Origin: Comamonas sp. BIGb0124
Lineage (GTDB): Bacteria > Pseudomonadota > Gammaproteobacteria > Burkholderiales > Burkholderiaceae_C
Direction of reading: 5' to 3'
DNA length: 64,000 nucleotides
Assembly: GCF_003752175.1 (NCBI RefSeq)
Contig: NZ_RJVF01000009.1
Coordinates: 868,001-932,000, forward strand
Shown here: one piece after another, positions 44,991 through 58,296 of the stretch
Numbering within the stretch: position 1 is the stretch's first letter
Layout: every line of letters starts with the position of its first letter
The notes under the pieces: generated by a model
Databases searched by the model: none
What the model saw: the letters and a program-made list of their open reading frames with translations, nothing else
Told to the model about the DNA's origin: nothing
Translations under genes and position numbers: made by a program

Positions 44991-45674
44991 TCAGCGCGCG
45001 CGGGGCGCGGCAGCCATGGCCGGCAGGGCCCTGTGGATGCGCAACTGGGCCAGCCAGAGCGTCGCGTAGCCCAGGCACTCGGCCCACTCCTCGTAGACCT
45101 GGGCATGCAGGTGATCGAGCGAACTCAGATGCAACAGCCCCATGTGGCCTTCGGCGACGGCGCTGGTCATCATGCAAAGCACAAACAATGCGGCCTCGGC
45201 CAACGGAAACTGCCGGACCTGGACCAACTGCGCCAGGAACCGGTCCAGCCGGTGGCGCCAGGCCAGATACAGGCAGCCGAGCAGCACCAGCGCCAGCACG
45301 GGGGTGATCAGGGGGCGATAGGGCAGGCTGCGCGATGAAAAGCCCGGCCCGGTGAGTTCCGAGAATTCGAGCGGTGCGAACAGGGTGGCGCCCCAACTGA
45401 GTTCGCGTGCGGCAAAGGCCGCCCAGAACGGGATGATGATGAGCCAGAACCAGCCGTCCGGCAGCGATCGGTCGCGGCGCGCATAGTGAATGGCGCAGAC
45501 CAGTCCGAACAGGCAGACCGCGACCTGCGTGTTCTCGATGACGCCGTTTTCCCAGCCTGCCGAAACCGGCAGCAGGGGGGAGATCCAGTAGCCCGCCAGC
45601 AGTGCGAGCAGGATCGCCCAGCAGGCGTAAAACAAAAAGCCGCGCGAGGTGCGCGGCGTGTGCATGCCAGTCAT
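44991..45674 (-). CDS. Unrecognised polytopic membrane protein
   Basis: A 227-residue protein with about six hydrophobic segments (FLFYACWAILLALLAGYWIS, TQVAVCLFGLVCAIHYA, WFWLIIIPFWAAFAA, ITPVLALVLLGCLYLAW, LAEAALFVLCMMTSAV, GYATLWLAQL). I cannot name the family. Acidic residues sit at membrane borders in conserved-looking contexts: NGVIENTQ, AARELSWG, AVAEGHMG and EEWAECLGY, with a His-rich LHLSSLDHLHAQ. Such buried charges hint at an enzyme or metal site. An ATG three codons later (MHTPRTS) is an alternative start. It is divergent from clpB across a promoter region. Confidence 0.75.
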   Translation of the reverse strand: MTGMHTPRTSRGFLFYACWAILLALLAGYWISPLLPVSAGWENGVIENTQVAVCLFGLVCAIHYARRDRSLPDGWFWLIIIPFWAAFAARELSWGATLFAPLEFSELTGPGFSSRSLPYRPLITPVLALVLLGCLYLAWRHRLDRFLAQLVQVRQFPLAEAALFVLCMMTSAVAEGHMGLLHLSSLDHLHAQVYEEWAECLGYATLWLAQLRIHRALPAMAAAPRAR

Positions 45675-45818
45675 GATGGCGGTCTCCGTGTTGGGGAAAA
45701 TTCTTCGTTTGCGATGAATCCGTCGATTGTCACATTTTTCGGTGCGGCCTGTCCGGCCGGCAGATTCGTTCACGAAGTGGGGGCCGATGGATGGCCCCCT
45801 TGCCCAGAATGGGACACT

Positions 45819-45848
45819 CTTGAAAACGGCGCCGGCAGGCGCACATGT
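45819..45848 (+). promoter_or_regulatory. Heat-shock (sigma-32) promoter of clpB
   Basis: CTTGAAA (45819-45825), a 15-bp spacer, and GCACATGT (45841-45848), which fits five of seven fixed positions of CCCCATNT. It is 62 bp before the clpB ATG. A hairpin GGGGGCC-GATGGAT-GGCCCCC (45779-45799) lies just upstream. Confidence 0.7.
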
Positions 45849-45909
45849 TCTCACAGTGGAATGCCGGAGCAGCAGCTCGAAGAGGCATCCGTCTGAAAGG
45901 GATTCATCC

Positions 45910-48525
<2,616 letters not shown>

Positions 48526-48546
48526 GATCCGTCGGGTGCATCGCCT

Positions 48547-48575
48547 CTTGAAACAGGCGGCGGTGCACCCCATCC
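48547..48575 (+). promoter_or_regulatory. Near-consensus sigma-32 promoter downstream of clpB
   Basis: CTTGAAA (48547-48553), a 14-bp spacer and CCCCATCC (48568-48575): seven of seven at -35 and six of seven fixed positions at -10. It begins 22 bp after the clpB stop and points to the small membrane-protein gene at 48637. The -35 sits in the loop of an imperfect hairpin (GGGTGCA...TGCACCC, 48534-48570) that might also attenuate clpB read-through. Confidence 0.72.
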
Positions 48576-48636
48576 TTTAGGATAGCCCCCAAGGCAGCGG
48601 CCCCTCGTGTCCGCTGCCTGTCTGCTTTCCAAAGGA

Positions 48637-49014
48637 ATGGCCTTGAACGATTTTTTGTCCCTGCTGTTGCGCGTCACCGTCCGTATCGTGTTGCTGGCAA
48701 TCGGGCTGGTGTTTGCCTTGAGCCTGCTGTGTGCGGCGGCCGTCCTGGCCGTGGTGTGGTGGGTCCGCTTGATGTGGGCCAAACTGACGGGCCGCCCGGT
48801 GCAGGCCTGGGTTTTCAAGGTCGATCCGCGCGCCGGATGGAACCGGTTCTACCGCGCGGGCGATCCGTTCGCGCGGGGCGCGCGCGGCCCGGGCCAAGCC
48901 AACGGTGAAGCGGCACACACACCGACCGGCGGCGACGACGGCGGCCGTCTGTCGGCGTCGGGCGACTGGCGTGACAAACGAGCGAAGGATGTCACGGACG
49001 TCGATCCCAAGTGA
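48637..49014 (+). CDS. Small membrane protein of unknown function, likely heat-inducible
   Basis: A 125-residue protein: one or two hydrophobic helices in MALNDFLSLLLRVTVRIVLL and AIGLVFALSLLCAAAVLAVV, a short WWVRLMWAKLTGRPV segment, then a soluble, Gly/Arg/Asp-rich and probably disordered tail (from about 75). No family recognised. The AAAGGA immediately before the ATG is at better distance from a TTG two codons later (48643), which may be the true start. It lies 111 bases after clpB and 61 bases downstream of a near-perfect sigma-32 promoter. Confidence 0.75.
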   Translation: MALNDFLSLLLRVTVRIVLLAIGLVFALSLLCAAAVLAVVWWVRLMWAKLTGRPVQAWVFKVDPRAGWNRFYRAGDPFARGARGPGQANGEAAHTPTGGDDGGRLSASGDWRDKRAKDVTDVDPK

Positions 49015-49119
49015 CGTGCGCGATCTCCGGGCCGGGTTTCACGATCCGGCATCGGCCGATTTTTTCGATCGCCCTGCGTTGAGACGGCCCTGGTTTTCCC
49101 CGGTCGATCCCAGGCAACG

Positions 49120-49160
49120 AAAAGCCCCTGCGGACATGTGTACCGCAGGGGCTTTTTTTT
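49120..49160. terminator. Terminator between small membrane-protein gene and BON lipoprotein gene
   Basis: AAAAGCCCCTGCGG / CCGCAGGGGCTTTT, a perfect 14-base inverted repeat, followed by eight Ts in total on the plus strand. It serves the rightward gene strongly and the leftward BON gene through the A-run. Confidence 0.93.
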
Positions 49161-49194
49161 GCAGAGGGCCCTGGCGAGAGGCCAGGGCGGTCGA

Positions 49195-49707
49195 TCAGCC
49201 TGCGGCCTTGACCTCGAGCTTGTTGGTCACGCCCTTCACGCCTTCGACCGCCTTGGCAAGTCCTTCGGCGCGTTCCTTGGCCTGGGCGCTGGGCGCGGGG
49301 CCGGTCAGGGTGACCTGTCCGCCGTTGGTCTCGACGGAGATCGCCAGGGCGCTCAGTTCGCTGTCCTTGGCCAGCTCGGTCTTCACTTTGGCGGTGATGC
49401 CGGTGTCGTCGAGCGCCACGGCGGCGCTGCTGGCGGCCGAACCCGCGGCATCGCGTGTGGCATCCGCGGCCTGGCCCATCGAGCCTTGGGCGGTGCTCGC
49501 ACCCGGCGTCACGCTGTTGTTGCTGGCCGGATCGTTGGCGCCGGTGGCGGGCGCGGGCACGGTTTCCGCTGCGGTCGGCGCCGGGGTGGGAGCGGCAGTC
49601 GGCGTCTGGGATTCTTCCCGGCCGCAAGCCGACAGCGCCAGCGCAAGCGCCAGGGCGGACAGCGCGGTCAAGGGGGCTCGGGAATAGGTGCGAAGGCGAG
49701 TGTTCAT
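49195..49707 (-). CDS. BON-domain periplasmic lipoprotein
   Basis: A 170-residue lipoprotein. The signal peptide ends in a lipobox LSAC (residue about 28); a Pro/Ala/Thr-rich linker follows (about 30-70), then an Ala/Ser-rich stretch, and one BON domain (DDTGITAKVKTELAKDSELS, AISVETNGGQVTLTGPAPSA, VEGVKGVTNKLEV). BON domains bind phospholipid or sit in envelope-stress proteins such as OsmY. AAGGAG precedes the ATG at 49707. Confidence 0.9.
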   Translation of the reverse strand: MNTRLRTYSRAPLTALSALALALALSACGREESQTPTAAPTPAPTAAETVPAPATGANDPASNNSVTPGASTAQGSMGQAADATRDAAGSAASSAAVALDDTGITAKVKTELAKDSELSALAISVETNGGQVTLTGPAPSAQAKERAEGLAKAVEGVKGVTNKLEVKAAG

Positions 49708-50076
49708 GACGTAGCTCCTTTGTGCAATGGATGGAACAGCCTGTGGATGCCGTCCGTCTGGCAGGGTGACTATCCGGCGGACCAGCGCGCCATGTCTCTG
49801 CATGGCATAGGATCACTGTAGGGGGCTGGCGGCGAACCCGTTGTCGGACCTTGTGGGTTAGGCCATGTAGGACAAGTCGATGTCGAAAGTCCTCTTGCCG
49901 CAAGACCCGGGCCCGTGTTGAAATCACGGCGTTTTTGTCGTGTCCGGCAGGCCCGCGGTGCATGCTTGTGCGTGTGTTTGCAGGCGCCTGCTCCCCCCGC
50001 TTGGCAGAGCGGAGCGCAATGCGGCGACAATAGCGGTTTGTCTCCAACCAATTTTCCTGTTTAGGTCATCAACGCC
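49708..50076. other. Divergent intergenic region upstream of BON and DUF349 genes
   Basis: 369 bp with no recognisable gene. The right end carries a promoter-like pair for the DUF349 gene (listed separately); no comparable pair is visible for the BON gene, whose stress control may use another sigma factor. Confidence 0.4.
50001..50031 (+). promoter_or_regulatory. Possible promoter of the DUF349 gene
   Basis: TTGGCA (50001-50006) and GACAAT (50026-50031) are separated by 19 bp, slightly long, about 45 bp before the GTG start. Confidence 0.45.
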
Positions 50077-53001
50077 GTGCCACAGTCGCCCGCCAAATCC
50101 GCATCCGATATTCCGACGCTCGACGCCATGACGGGAGGTGCCTTCACTGCGCCGACGTCCGGCGAACGAGCCGCCCGCGTCCGCGACTGGCTGGCTACGC
50201 AGCCCAGCGCAGATCAAATGCAGGATGTCTACAAAGAGCTCAGCGTCAAGGACAAGGGGGCGGCCAAGCCGCTGCGCGAGAAGCTTGATGAAATCAAGCG
50301 CATTCGCAACCAGGAACTGATCGCCGAGGAATGGGCCGCCAAGGCCCAGGGCCTGCTGGCCGCCGAGCGCCTCAACATCGCCGATGCGATGGCCTGGCAG
50401 CGCGATGCCGCCAAGGCCGGCGCACCGCTGTCACGCGAGCCGCTGGCCAGCCTGCGCAACAGCCTGTCCGAACGCATCAAGACCATCGAGGACCTGCAGA
50501 CTCGCGCGCAGATCCACCGGGAAGCCGCCGTCCTGCTGGCCCAGCGCATCGAGATTCTCTCGACCAAGCCCTGGCGCGAAGCACAGGCCGTGCAAGACGC
50601 GCTGTCCACCGACGTGTCGCAGTGGCAGGCGCAGGCCGACGCCCTGGCCACCGATGCGCAGTGGGGCAATGTCGATGCACGTTTCCCGACCCAGCTCGAC
50701 GGTTCGCGCCAGCAGCTCGTGGCCGTGTGGGAAGCTTTCGTGTCGGCCCTGGCGCAAGCCGTGCTGGCTGCGGAAGACGCCGCCGCCGAACTGCCGCCGG
50801 TGCCCGTCTGGGCCGATGAACTGCGTGCAGGCCGTGGCGAACCGGTCGCGGCGCAGGCCGTGGCGGCAGAGTCCTCGCCCAAGCCCGCTCGCGGCAACCG
50901 GCCCGAGAAGCTGGTCGACCCGGGTGCGCGCGTGGTCGCGGATCGTGCCGTCAACGATGCAGCCGCCAAGGTGCAGCAAGCCGTCGCCGAAGGCCAAGGC
51001 AAGGCCACGCCCAAGGCCGCAGCCGACCTGCGTCTGGCACTCAAGGAATTCGGCCACCAGATCGGCAAGACCGCCGAGGCCACGGCGCATGCCGCCCTGG
51101 CCGCGGCAGGACAGCTCGAGGACTGGCAGCGCTGGCGGGCCGACCAACTGCGCGAAGAACTCGTGCAGCGCGCCGAAGCCCTGTTCGAGCCCCAGCCTGC
51201 TGCATCGGCTCCCGTTGCAGACGCAGCCGCTGCGCCCGTGACCGAATCCGCTGCCGATGCAGCCGACGTTTCGGCTGCCGAGCCGTCGACCGACGCCGTG
51301 GCCGAGGAGCCTTCTGCCGAAGCGGCAGCCGGTGCCGCCGCTGAAGAGCCGGCCGTGGCCAAGGCCGAGCCGGAAGCCACCGATGCGCCCGTTCGGGGCC
51401 GCACGCCGCGCCTGCAGGGCCGCAAGATGCAGGATGCCCTGCGCAAGCTGCGCGAGGAATGGAAGCAGGTGGACCAGGGCGGCCCGGCCAACCATGCCCT
51501 GTGGCGTCGTTTCGACGAAGCCTGCAACGAGGCGCACAAGGTCGTCGAGGCCTGGCTCGAAAAGTCCAAGGCCGAAACCGAAGCCCTCAAGTCGCATCGC
51601 CTGGCGCTGATCGAGGAAGTCAAGTCCTGGACCGCCGAACACGCGCAGACCAGCGACTGGAAGGCCGTCAACCGTCAACTGCAGGTCTTCAGCGACCGCT
51701 GGCGCCAGGCCGGCCACCTCAGCGAAAAGCTGTTCGAACAACTGCAGCCGCTGTGGAAGACGGCCATTTCGGCTGCCCACGCGCCGCTCGAAGCCGCTCA
51801 GAAGAGCAGCGTCGACGCCCGCAAGGCCTTGATCGCAGAAGCCACCGAAATCGGCCAGACGCCGGCTTTCCGTGTCGACGCGGTCAAGGTTCTCCAGCAG
51901 CGCTGGCAGGCCGAGGCGCAACGTGTGCCCCTCGACCGCCGCCAGGAGCAGCGTCTGTGGGATGCGTTCCGCAAGCCCATCGACGAGGCTTTCAACCGCA
52001 AGTCTGCCGAGCGCGAAAAAGCGGCTTCCTCCGTGAGTGAAGTCGACCGCCGGGTTCTCGAGGCGGCCAAGGCGCTGGAGGCGGCCAATGCGAGCGGCGA
52101 TGCACAGCGCATCCATGCCGCCATTGCCGAGCTCGAGGCCGCGACGCTGGCTCAGCCGGCCCCCCGGGCCGAAACGCCCTCGGCATCCGCATCCGCATCC
52201 GCATCCGCACCAGCAACGGCGGCATCCGAAGACGCAACCGCTGCAGCCACCGACGAAGCCAGCGCCGGCGAAGAAGGCGATGCTCCCGCTGCGGCAGCAG
52301 CGCCTGCCCCGGCTCCGCGCAAGCCCGTCGTGGCTGTGCGGGGTGACGACCGTCCCGGCACCCGCAAGGGAGAACCCGTCTCGGCCGGACCCGCACGGGG
52401 CGGCCGCGACGACCGCCGTGGCCCGGGTGGCCGAGGTGACAGCCGTGACGGCGCAGGCCGTGGCCCGCGCCGCGACGATGCGCGTCCGGGACGCGGCGAC
52501 GACCGGGGCAGCCGTTATGGCGACGCACCGCGGGGCCCCCGCTTGTCCAGCGCGGCTTTCCAGGCCAGCCGGGATGCCGTCGAGCACGCCCAGCAGGCTC
52601 TGCGCAAGCTGGCGGCCCAGGCCCATGGCGAAGTGCTGACGCAACTGCTGTCGGCCTGGTCGGCGCGTGACGTCGAACAACTGCCTTCCGCGCAGCAGTT
52701 CGGCTCGCGTGTCAACGCCTCGACGCGCGGTCAATGGCAGCAGGCCGTTTCCACCGGCAATGGCCAGCCCGAACAAGCCGGCGAAGCCCTGCTGCGCCTG
52801 GAGATGGCAGCCGAGGTGCCGACACCGGCCGCTCAGCTCGACGCACGCCGTGCGCTGCAGCTTCAACTGCTGACCCGCCGCAACGATCCGTCGCCCAGCC
52901 AGACCTGGACGCAGGATGTGGGCCGGGTCCTTGCCGCGCCTCACGACGAAGGCCAGGCACGCCGCCTGCAGGCCGTGCTCAAGGCCCTGCTGCGCAAGTG
53001 A
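50077..53001 (+). CDS. Long DUF349-repeat protein with RGG-like tail segment
   Basis: A 974-residue, largely helical, charged cytoplasmic protein. The GTG at 50077 is the first start; an ATG 17 codons on is possible. DUF349 three-helix units are visible at about 60-130, 290-370 and especially 450-680 (LRKLREEWKQVDQGGPANHA then LWRRFDEACNEAHKVVEAWL; FSDRWRQAGHLSEKLFEQL; RWQAEAQRVPLDRRQEQRLW). They are separated by Ala/Glu/Pro-rich linkers (about 375-445 and 695-760). Residues about 765-825 are rich in Arg-Gly-Asp, including GGRDDRRGPGGRGDSRDG. DUF349 function is unknown; an Arg/Gly box suggests nucleic-acid binding. Confidence 0.88.
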   Translation: MPQSPAKSASDIPTLDAMTGGAFTAPTSGERAARVRDWLATQPSADQMQDVYKELSVKDKGAAKPLREKLDEIKRIRNQELIAEEWAAKAQGLLAAERLNIADAMAWQRDAAKAGAPLSREPLASLRNSLSERIKTIEDLQTRAQIHREAAVLLAQRIEILSTKPWREAQAVQDALSTDVSQWQAQADALATDAQWGNVDARFPTQLDGSRQQLVAVWEAFVSALAQAVLAAEDAAAELPPVPVWADELRAGRGEPVAAQAVAAESSPKPARGNRPEKLVDPGARVVADRAVNDAAAKVQQAVAEGQGKATPKAAADLRLALKEFGHQIGKTAEATAHAALAAAGQLEDWQRWRADQLREELVQRAEALFEPQPAASAPVADAAAAPVTESAADAADVSAAEPSTDAVAEEPSAEAAAGAAAEEPAVAKAEPEATDAPVRGRTPRLQGRKMQDALRKLREEWKQVDQGGPANHALWRRFDEACNEAHKVVEAWLEKSKAETEALKSHRLALIEEVKSWTAEHAQTSDWKAVNRQLQVFSDRWRQAGHLSEKLFEQLQPLWKTAISAAHAPLEAAQKSSVDARKALIAEATEIGQTPAFRVDAVKVLQQRWQAEAQRVPLDRRQEQRLWDAFRKPIDEAFNRKSAEREKAASSVSEVDRRVLEAAKALEAANASGDAQRIHAAIAELEAATLAQPAPRAETPSASASASASAPATAASEDATAAATDEASAGEEGDAPAAAAAPAPAPRKPVVAVRGDDRPGTRKGEPVSAGPARGGRDDRRGPGGRGDSRDGAGRGPRRDDARPGRGDDRGSRYGDAPRGPRLSSAAFQASRDAVEHAQQALRKLAAQAHGEVLTQLLSAWSARDVEQLPSAQQFGSRVNASTRGQWQQAVSTGNGQPEQAGEALLRLEMAAEVPTPAAQLDARRALQLQLLTRRNDPSPSQTWTQDVGRVLAAPHDEGQARRLQAVLKALLRK
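52183..52206. repeat. Four tandem GCATCC hexamers inside the DUF349 gene
   Basis: Four exact copies encode an Ala-Ser repeat in a disordered linker. Copy-number change would keep the frame and only alter linker length. Confidence 0.85.
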
Positions 53002-53492
53002 GTGCGCATCGCCCGGCGGAGCAGGGCGGGTCGCCAGTCCCCCCGGTCGCCGCCAGGCGCGGATTGCAGGGTCTGGCGATTCGGCCGTACCGTGAACAGG
53101 ATCGCGAGGCCGTGGTCGCGCTGTGGCGCGAATGTGGTCTGCTGCGCCCCTGGAACGATCCGTACAAGGACATTGCGCGCAAGCTGACGGTGCAGCGCGA
53201 GCTGTTTCTGGTGGGTGAGTGCGAAGGCGTGATCTGTGCCAGCGTCATGGCCGGCTACGACGGCCATCGGGGCTGGATGAACTACCTGTCCGTCTCGGCC
53301 GGGCACCGGCGTCTTCGGATCGGCCAGACGCTGGTCGGCGAAGTCGAGCGACTGCTGCTGGACTTGGGGTGCCCCAAGGTCAATCTGCAGGTTCGCAGCG
53401 AGAACACCGAGGTGCTGGCGTTCTATGCACGGCTCGGCTACGGCGCCGATGCGGCCGTGAGCCTGGGCAAAAGACTGATCCCCGACGATTGA
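52998..53492 (+). CDS. ypeA: GNAT acetyltransferase, YpeA-like
   Basis: A 164-residue GCN5-type acetyltransferase. The GTG at 52998 overlaps the preceding TGA (GTGA), suggesting coupling. The region from LAIRPYREQDREAVVALWRE matches E. coli YpeA closely: CGLLRPWNDPYKDIARKL, MAGYDGHRGWMNYLSV, HRRLRIGQTLVGEVERLLLD (acetyl-CoA loop), LGCPKVNLQVRSENTEVLAF and YARLGYG, ending SLGKRLIPDD. The first 25 residues are extra and low in similarity. Substrate unknown. Confidence 0.9.
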   Translation: MSAHRPAEQGGSPVPPVAARRGLQGLAIRPYREQDREAVVALWRECGLLRPWNDPYKDIARKLTVQRELFLVGECEGVICASVMAGYDGHRGWMNYLSVSAGHRRLRIGQTLVGEVERLLLDLGCPKVNLQVRSENTEVLAFYARLGYGADAAVSLGKRLIPDD

Positions 53493-53682
53493 GTCCGGGC
53501 CTTGCGCAGGCTCGGCGGGGCCGCTCGAGGCTTGCCCGTCCGGTTTGCCGTCTGCTGCACGGTGCAGGGCATGGCGCGCTGGTGCCGAACGCAAAAACGG
53601 CGCCGGGGCCCCAAGAAGGCCGCGACGCCGCACGTTTCAGTCGGTGTCTATCGCACCGACAAGCTCTCGTCTCCCGGCGATC

Positions 53683-54660
53683 TCACATCAGCAGGTGTTC
53701 ACCGGCGTTGTCGCCGCCCAGGATGACGTAGTTCACCTTGCGGATGTCGAGCAGCTTGCGTCCGCCCGCGTAGCTGATGGAGCTCTGGATGTCCTGCTCC
53801 ATTTCGGTCAGCGTTTCGCTCAGTTTTCCCTTGACCGGTTCGAGGATGCGTTTGCCTTCCACATGGCGGTACTCGCCCTTGTTGAAGTCGCTGGCCGAGC
53901 CGTAGTATTCCTTGAACAGCTGGCCGTCGACCTCGACGGTCTGGCCCGGGGATTCTTCGTGTCCGGCAAACAGCGAACCGACCATCACCATGGTGGCGCC
54001 GAAACGCACGCTCTTGGCAATGTCGCCATGGCTGCGGATGCCGCCGTCGGCGATGATGGGTTTGGTCGCCACGCGTGCACACCACTTGAGCGCCGACAGT
54101 TGCCAGCCGCCCGTGCCGAAGCCGGTCTTGAGCTTGGTGATGCACACCTTGCCCGGGCCGATGCCGACCTTCGTGGCATCGGCGCCCCAGTTTTCGAGAT
54201 CGATCACAGCCTCGGGCGTGCCCACGTTGCCGGCAATCACGAAGGACTGGGGCAGCTTGGACTTGATGTAGCCGATCATGTTCTTGACGCTGTCGGCATG
54301 GCCGTGGGCGATGTCGATGGTGATGTACTCGGGCACCAGGCCTTCGGCCACCAGGCGATCGACGGTGTCGTAGTCGGGTTGCTTGACGCCCAGCGAGATC
54401 GAGGCAAACACATCCGCTTCGCGAGCGCGGCGCACGAACGCCACGTTGTCGAGGTCGAAGCGGTGCATGACGTAGAAGAAGCCCTCGCGCGCCAGCTTGA
54501 AACAGATGGTTTCGTCGACCACCGTTTTCATGTTGGCAGGCACCACCGGCAAGCGGAAGCTGCGGCCGCCCAGTTCCACCGATGCGTCGCATTCGGCACG
54601 GCTTTCCACGAGGCATTTGCGCGGCAGCAGCAGGACGTTGTCGTAGTCGAAGATTTCCAT
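53683..54660 (-). CDS. guaC: GMP reductase
   Basis: A 325-residue NADPH-dependent enzyme deaminating GMP to IMP. It starts [52 protein letters not shown] and the catalytic [20 protein letters not shown] with Cys173 are followed by [20 protein letters not shown] and [12 protein letters not shown]. Overall it looks closer to the Firmicute GuaC (GuaC2-type) than to the E. coli enzyme. No CBS domains, so it is not IMP dehydrogenase. A hairpin with a T-run lies in its leader, about 135 bases before the start. Confidence 0.94.
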   Translation of the reverse strand: MEIFDYDNVLLLPRKCLVESRAECDASVELGGRSFRLPVVPANMKTVVDETICFKLAREGFFYVMHRFDLDNVAFVRRAREADVFASISLGVKQPDYDTVDRLVAEGLVPEYITIDIAHGHADSVKNMIGYIKSKLPQSFVIAGNVGTPEAVIDLENWGADATKVGIGPGKVCITKLKTGFGTGGWQLSALKWCARVATKPIIADGGIRSHGDIAKSVRFGATMVMVGSLFAGHEESPGQTVEVDGQLFKEYYGSASDFNKGEYRHVEGKRILEPVKGKLSETLTEMEQDIQSSISYAGGRKLLDIRKVNYVILGGDNAGEHLLM

Positions 54661-54981
54661 GGTCTCTCAAGCTCCAGATAGAAGAGAAGGTTGCTTGAGC
54701 ACTTGGCTTGGACCGGTTTGACGGGACGCTGGGCTGCAGCGACCGGCCTGGGCCGAAGACTGCGCAGCGAGATCTGGCGACCTCTTGTCCACAAAAAACC
54801 GGGCGCAAGAAACTTGGGCCCGGTGACTGACTATAGCGCAGTACGCCATCCTGGCCATAACGCTGGCGTGATACACCTTATTGACTTCGCCGCTCTTGAA
54901 AAGCCTCGAACCTCCGGACTTGGGGCCATCGTCGGCCCTGCCCGGGTCCGGACGGCGTTTCAAAATTAAAATGGTCAGCAT
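54661..54981. other. Divergent region between guaC and uvrD
   Basis: 321 bp with no gene. Reverse-strand TATAGT (54835-54830) could be the guaC -10; a strong hairpin plus six Ts follows at once (listed separately). On the plus strand, no convincing uvrD promoter is visible; a TAAAAT at about 54967-54972 is very near the uvrD ATG. Confidence 0.4.
54793..54824 (-). terminator. Intrinsic terminator in the guaC leader
   Basis: On the reverse strand ACCGGGC-c-CAAG, a three-base loop, CTTG-c-GCCCGGT (seven plus four pairs with one mismatch) and then six Ts. No gene ends here in the leftward direction, so it lies inside the guaC leader, just after a candidate -10. It may be a regulated attenuator. 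Confidence 0.7.
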
Positions 54982-57396
<2,415 letters not shown>

Positions 57397-57399
57397 CGA

Positions 57400-57422
57400 C
57401 GACCCCGGCGGCGCCGGGGTCG
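57400..57422. terminator. GC-rich dyad between uvrD and BPSS1780-type gene
   Basis: A perfect 11-base inverted repeat (CGACCCCGGCG / CGCCGGGGTCG) between convergent genes, without a T-run. It may halt transcription or only mark the boundary. Confidence 0.35.
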
Positions 57423-57430
57423 GCCCGACT

Positions 57431-58216
57431 TCAACTGGGGATGAAACTGTCCCGCAGGGGGAAGTAGGACGAGCACAGGAACACGGCTCCTGCAATCAGC
57501 ATGGCCGCGGTGGAGCAGGTGCGAAGCACGGCTCCCACCATCTCGCCGCCACCGATGGAGCCCAGCAGCAGGCCCAGGATCAGCACTGCAATGTTGAGGG
57601 CGAGGATGACCCCCACCCAGCCCAGCAGGAACAGGGCATAGGCCTTCCAGTTGCGCAGGCAGGCCACGAGGCTGAAGAACAGGGCCTTGGCCGGCGGCAC
57701 CTGGTACCAGTGCAGCAGGCCGGGCGCATGCCAGAACGCCAGCGAGAGCGGCATGGAGAGGATTGCCGTCACCCAGGTCGCCGCCATGAATCCGGGCGCA
57801 CCGATCGCTTCGGGAGAGAGCGGCTCGCCCACCAGCATCAGGCGAGCCAGCGTGCCGCCGTCGATCAGGTAGCTGATGCCCATGATGAGCAGGTACCCTG
57901 CGCCATACATCAGGCCCAGCACCAGCAGCGAGCGTGTGCTGCCGCGCACATCCGCCAGTGCGCGCCCGATCACGCCGGGAACCGGCAGCTTCGACTCGGC
58001 GACCAGGCGTGTCGCACTCATCATGGTCAGCGTCATGCCCGGCAGCAGAACCAGTGCGGCGATGCCGCCGGCCAGCGGAAACACGGACAGCACGGTCAGC
58101 ACGATCATGAACAGAATGAAGGTGCTGGAAAGCGCCAGCGGATTGCGAAAGAAGGTGGTGGCGCCTTCCTTGATCCAGGAGATGCCCGAGCGTGCGGGAA
58201 CCAGGTTGAGTTTCAT
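57431..58216 (-). CDS. BPSS1780-family membrane protein
   Basis: A 261-residue inner-membrane protein with about six helices. MKLNLVPARSGISWIKEGAT followed by TFFRNPLALSSTFILFMIV is the characteristic N-terminus; LLPGMTLTMMSATRLVAESK and HWYQVPPAKALFFSLVACLR NWKAY-type segments support the family, which is common in Burkholderiales and of unknown role. It lies 80 bases downstream of thrB on the same strand and converges on uvrD. Confidence 0.85.
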   Translation of the reverse strand: MKLNLVPARSGISWIKEGATTFFRNPLALSSTFILFMIVLTVLSVFPLAGGIAALVLLPGMTLTMMSATRLVAESKLPVPGVIGRALADVRGSTRSLLVLGLMYGAGYLLIMGISYLIDGGTLARLMLVGEPLSPEAIGAPGFMAATWVTAILSMPLSLAFWHAPGLLHWYQVPPAKALFFSLVACLRNWKAYALFLLGWVGVILALNIAVLILGLLLGSIGGGEMVGAVLRTCSTAAMLIAGAVFLCSSYFPLRDSFIPS

Positions 58217-58296
58217 GGACTTTCAGGGGTAGGTCGACTGCCGCACCCTGGGGTGCGCGCAAGGGGTCGAAGGGCGCGCCGAAGGCGCCGCCGGTG

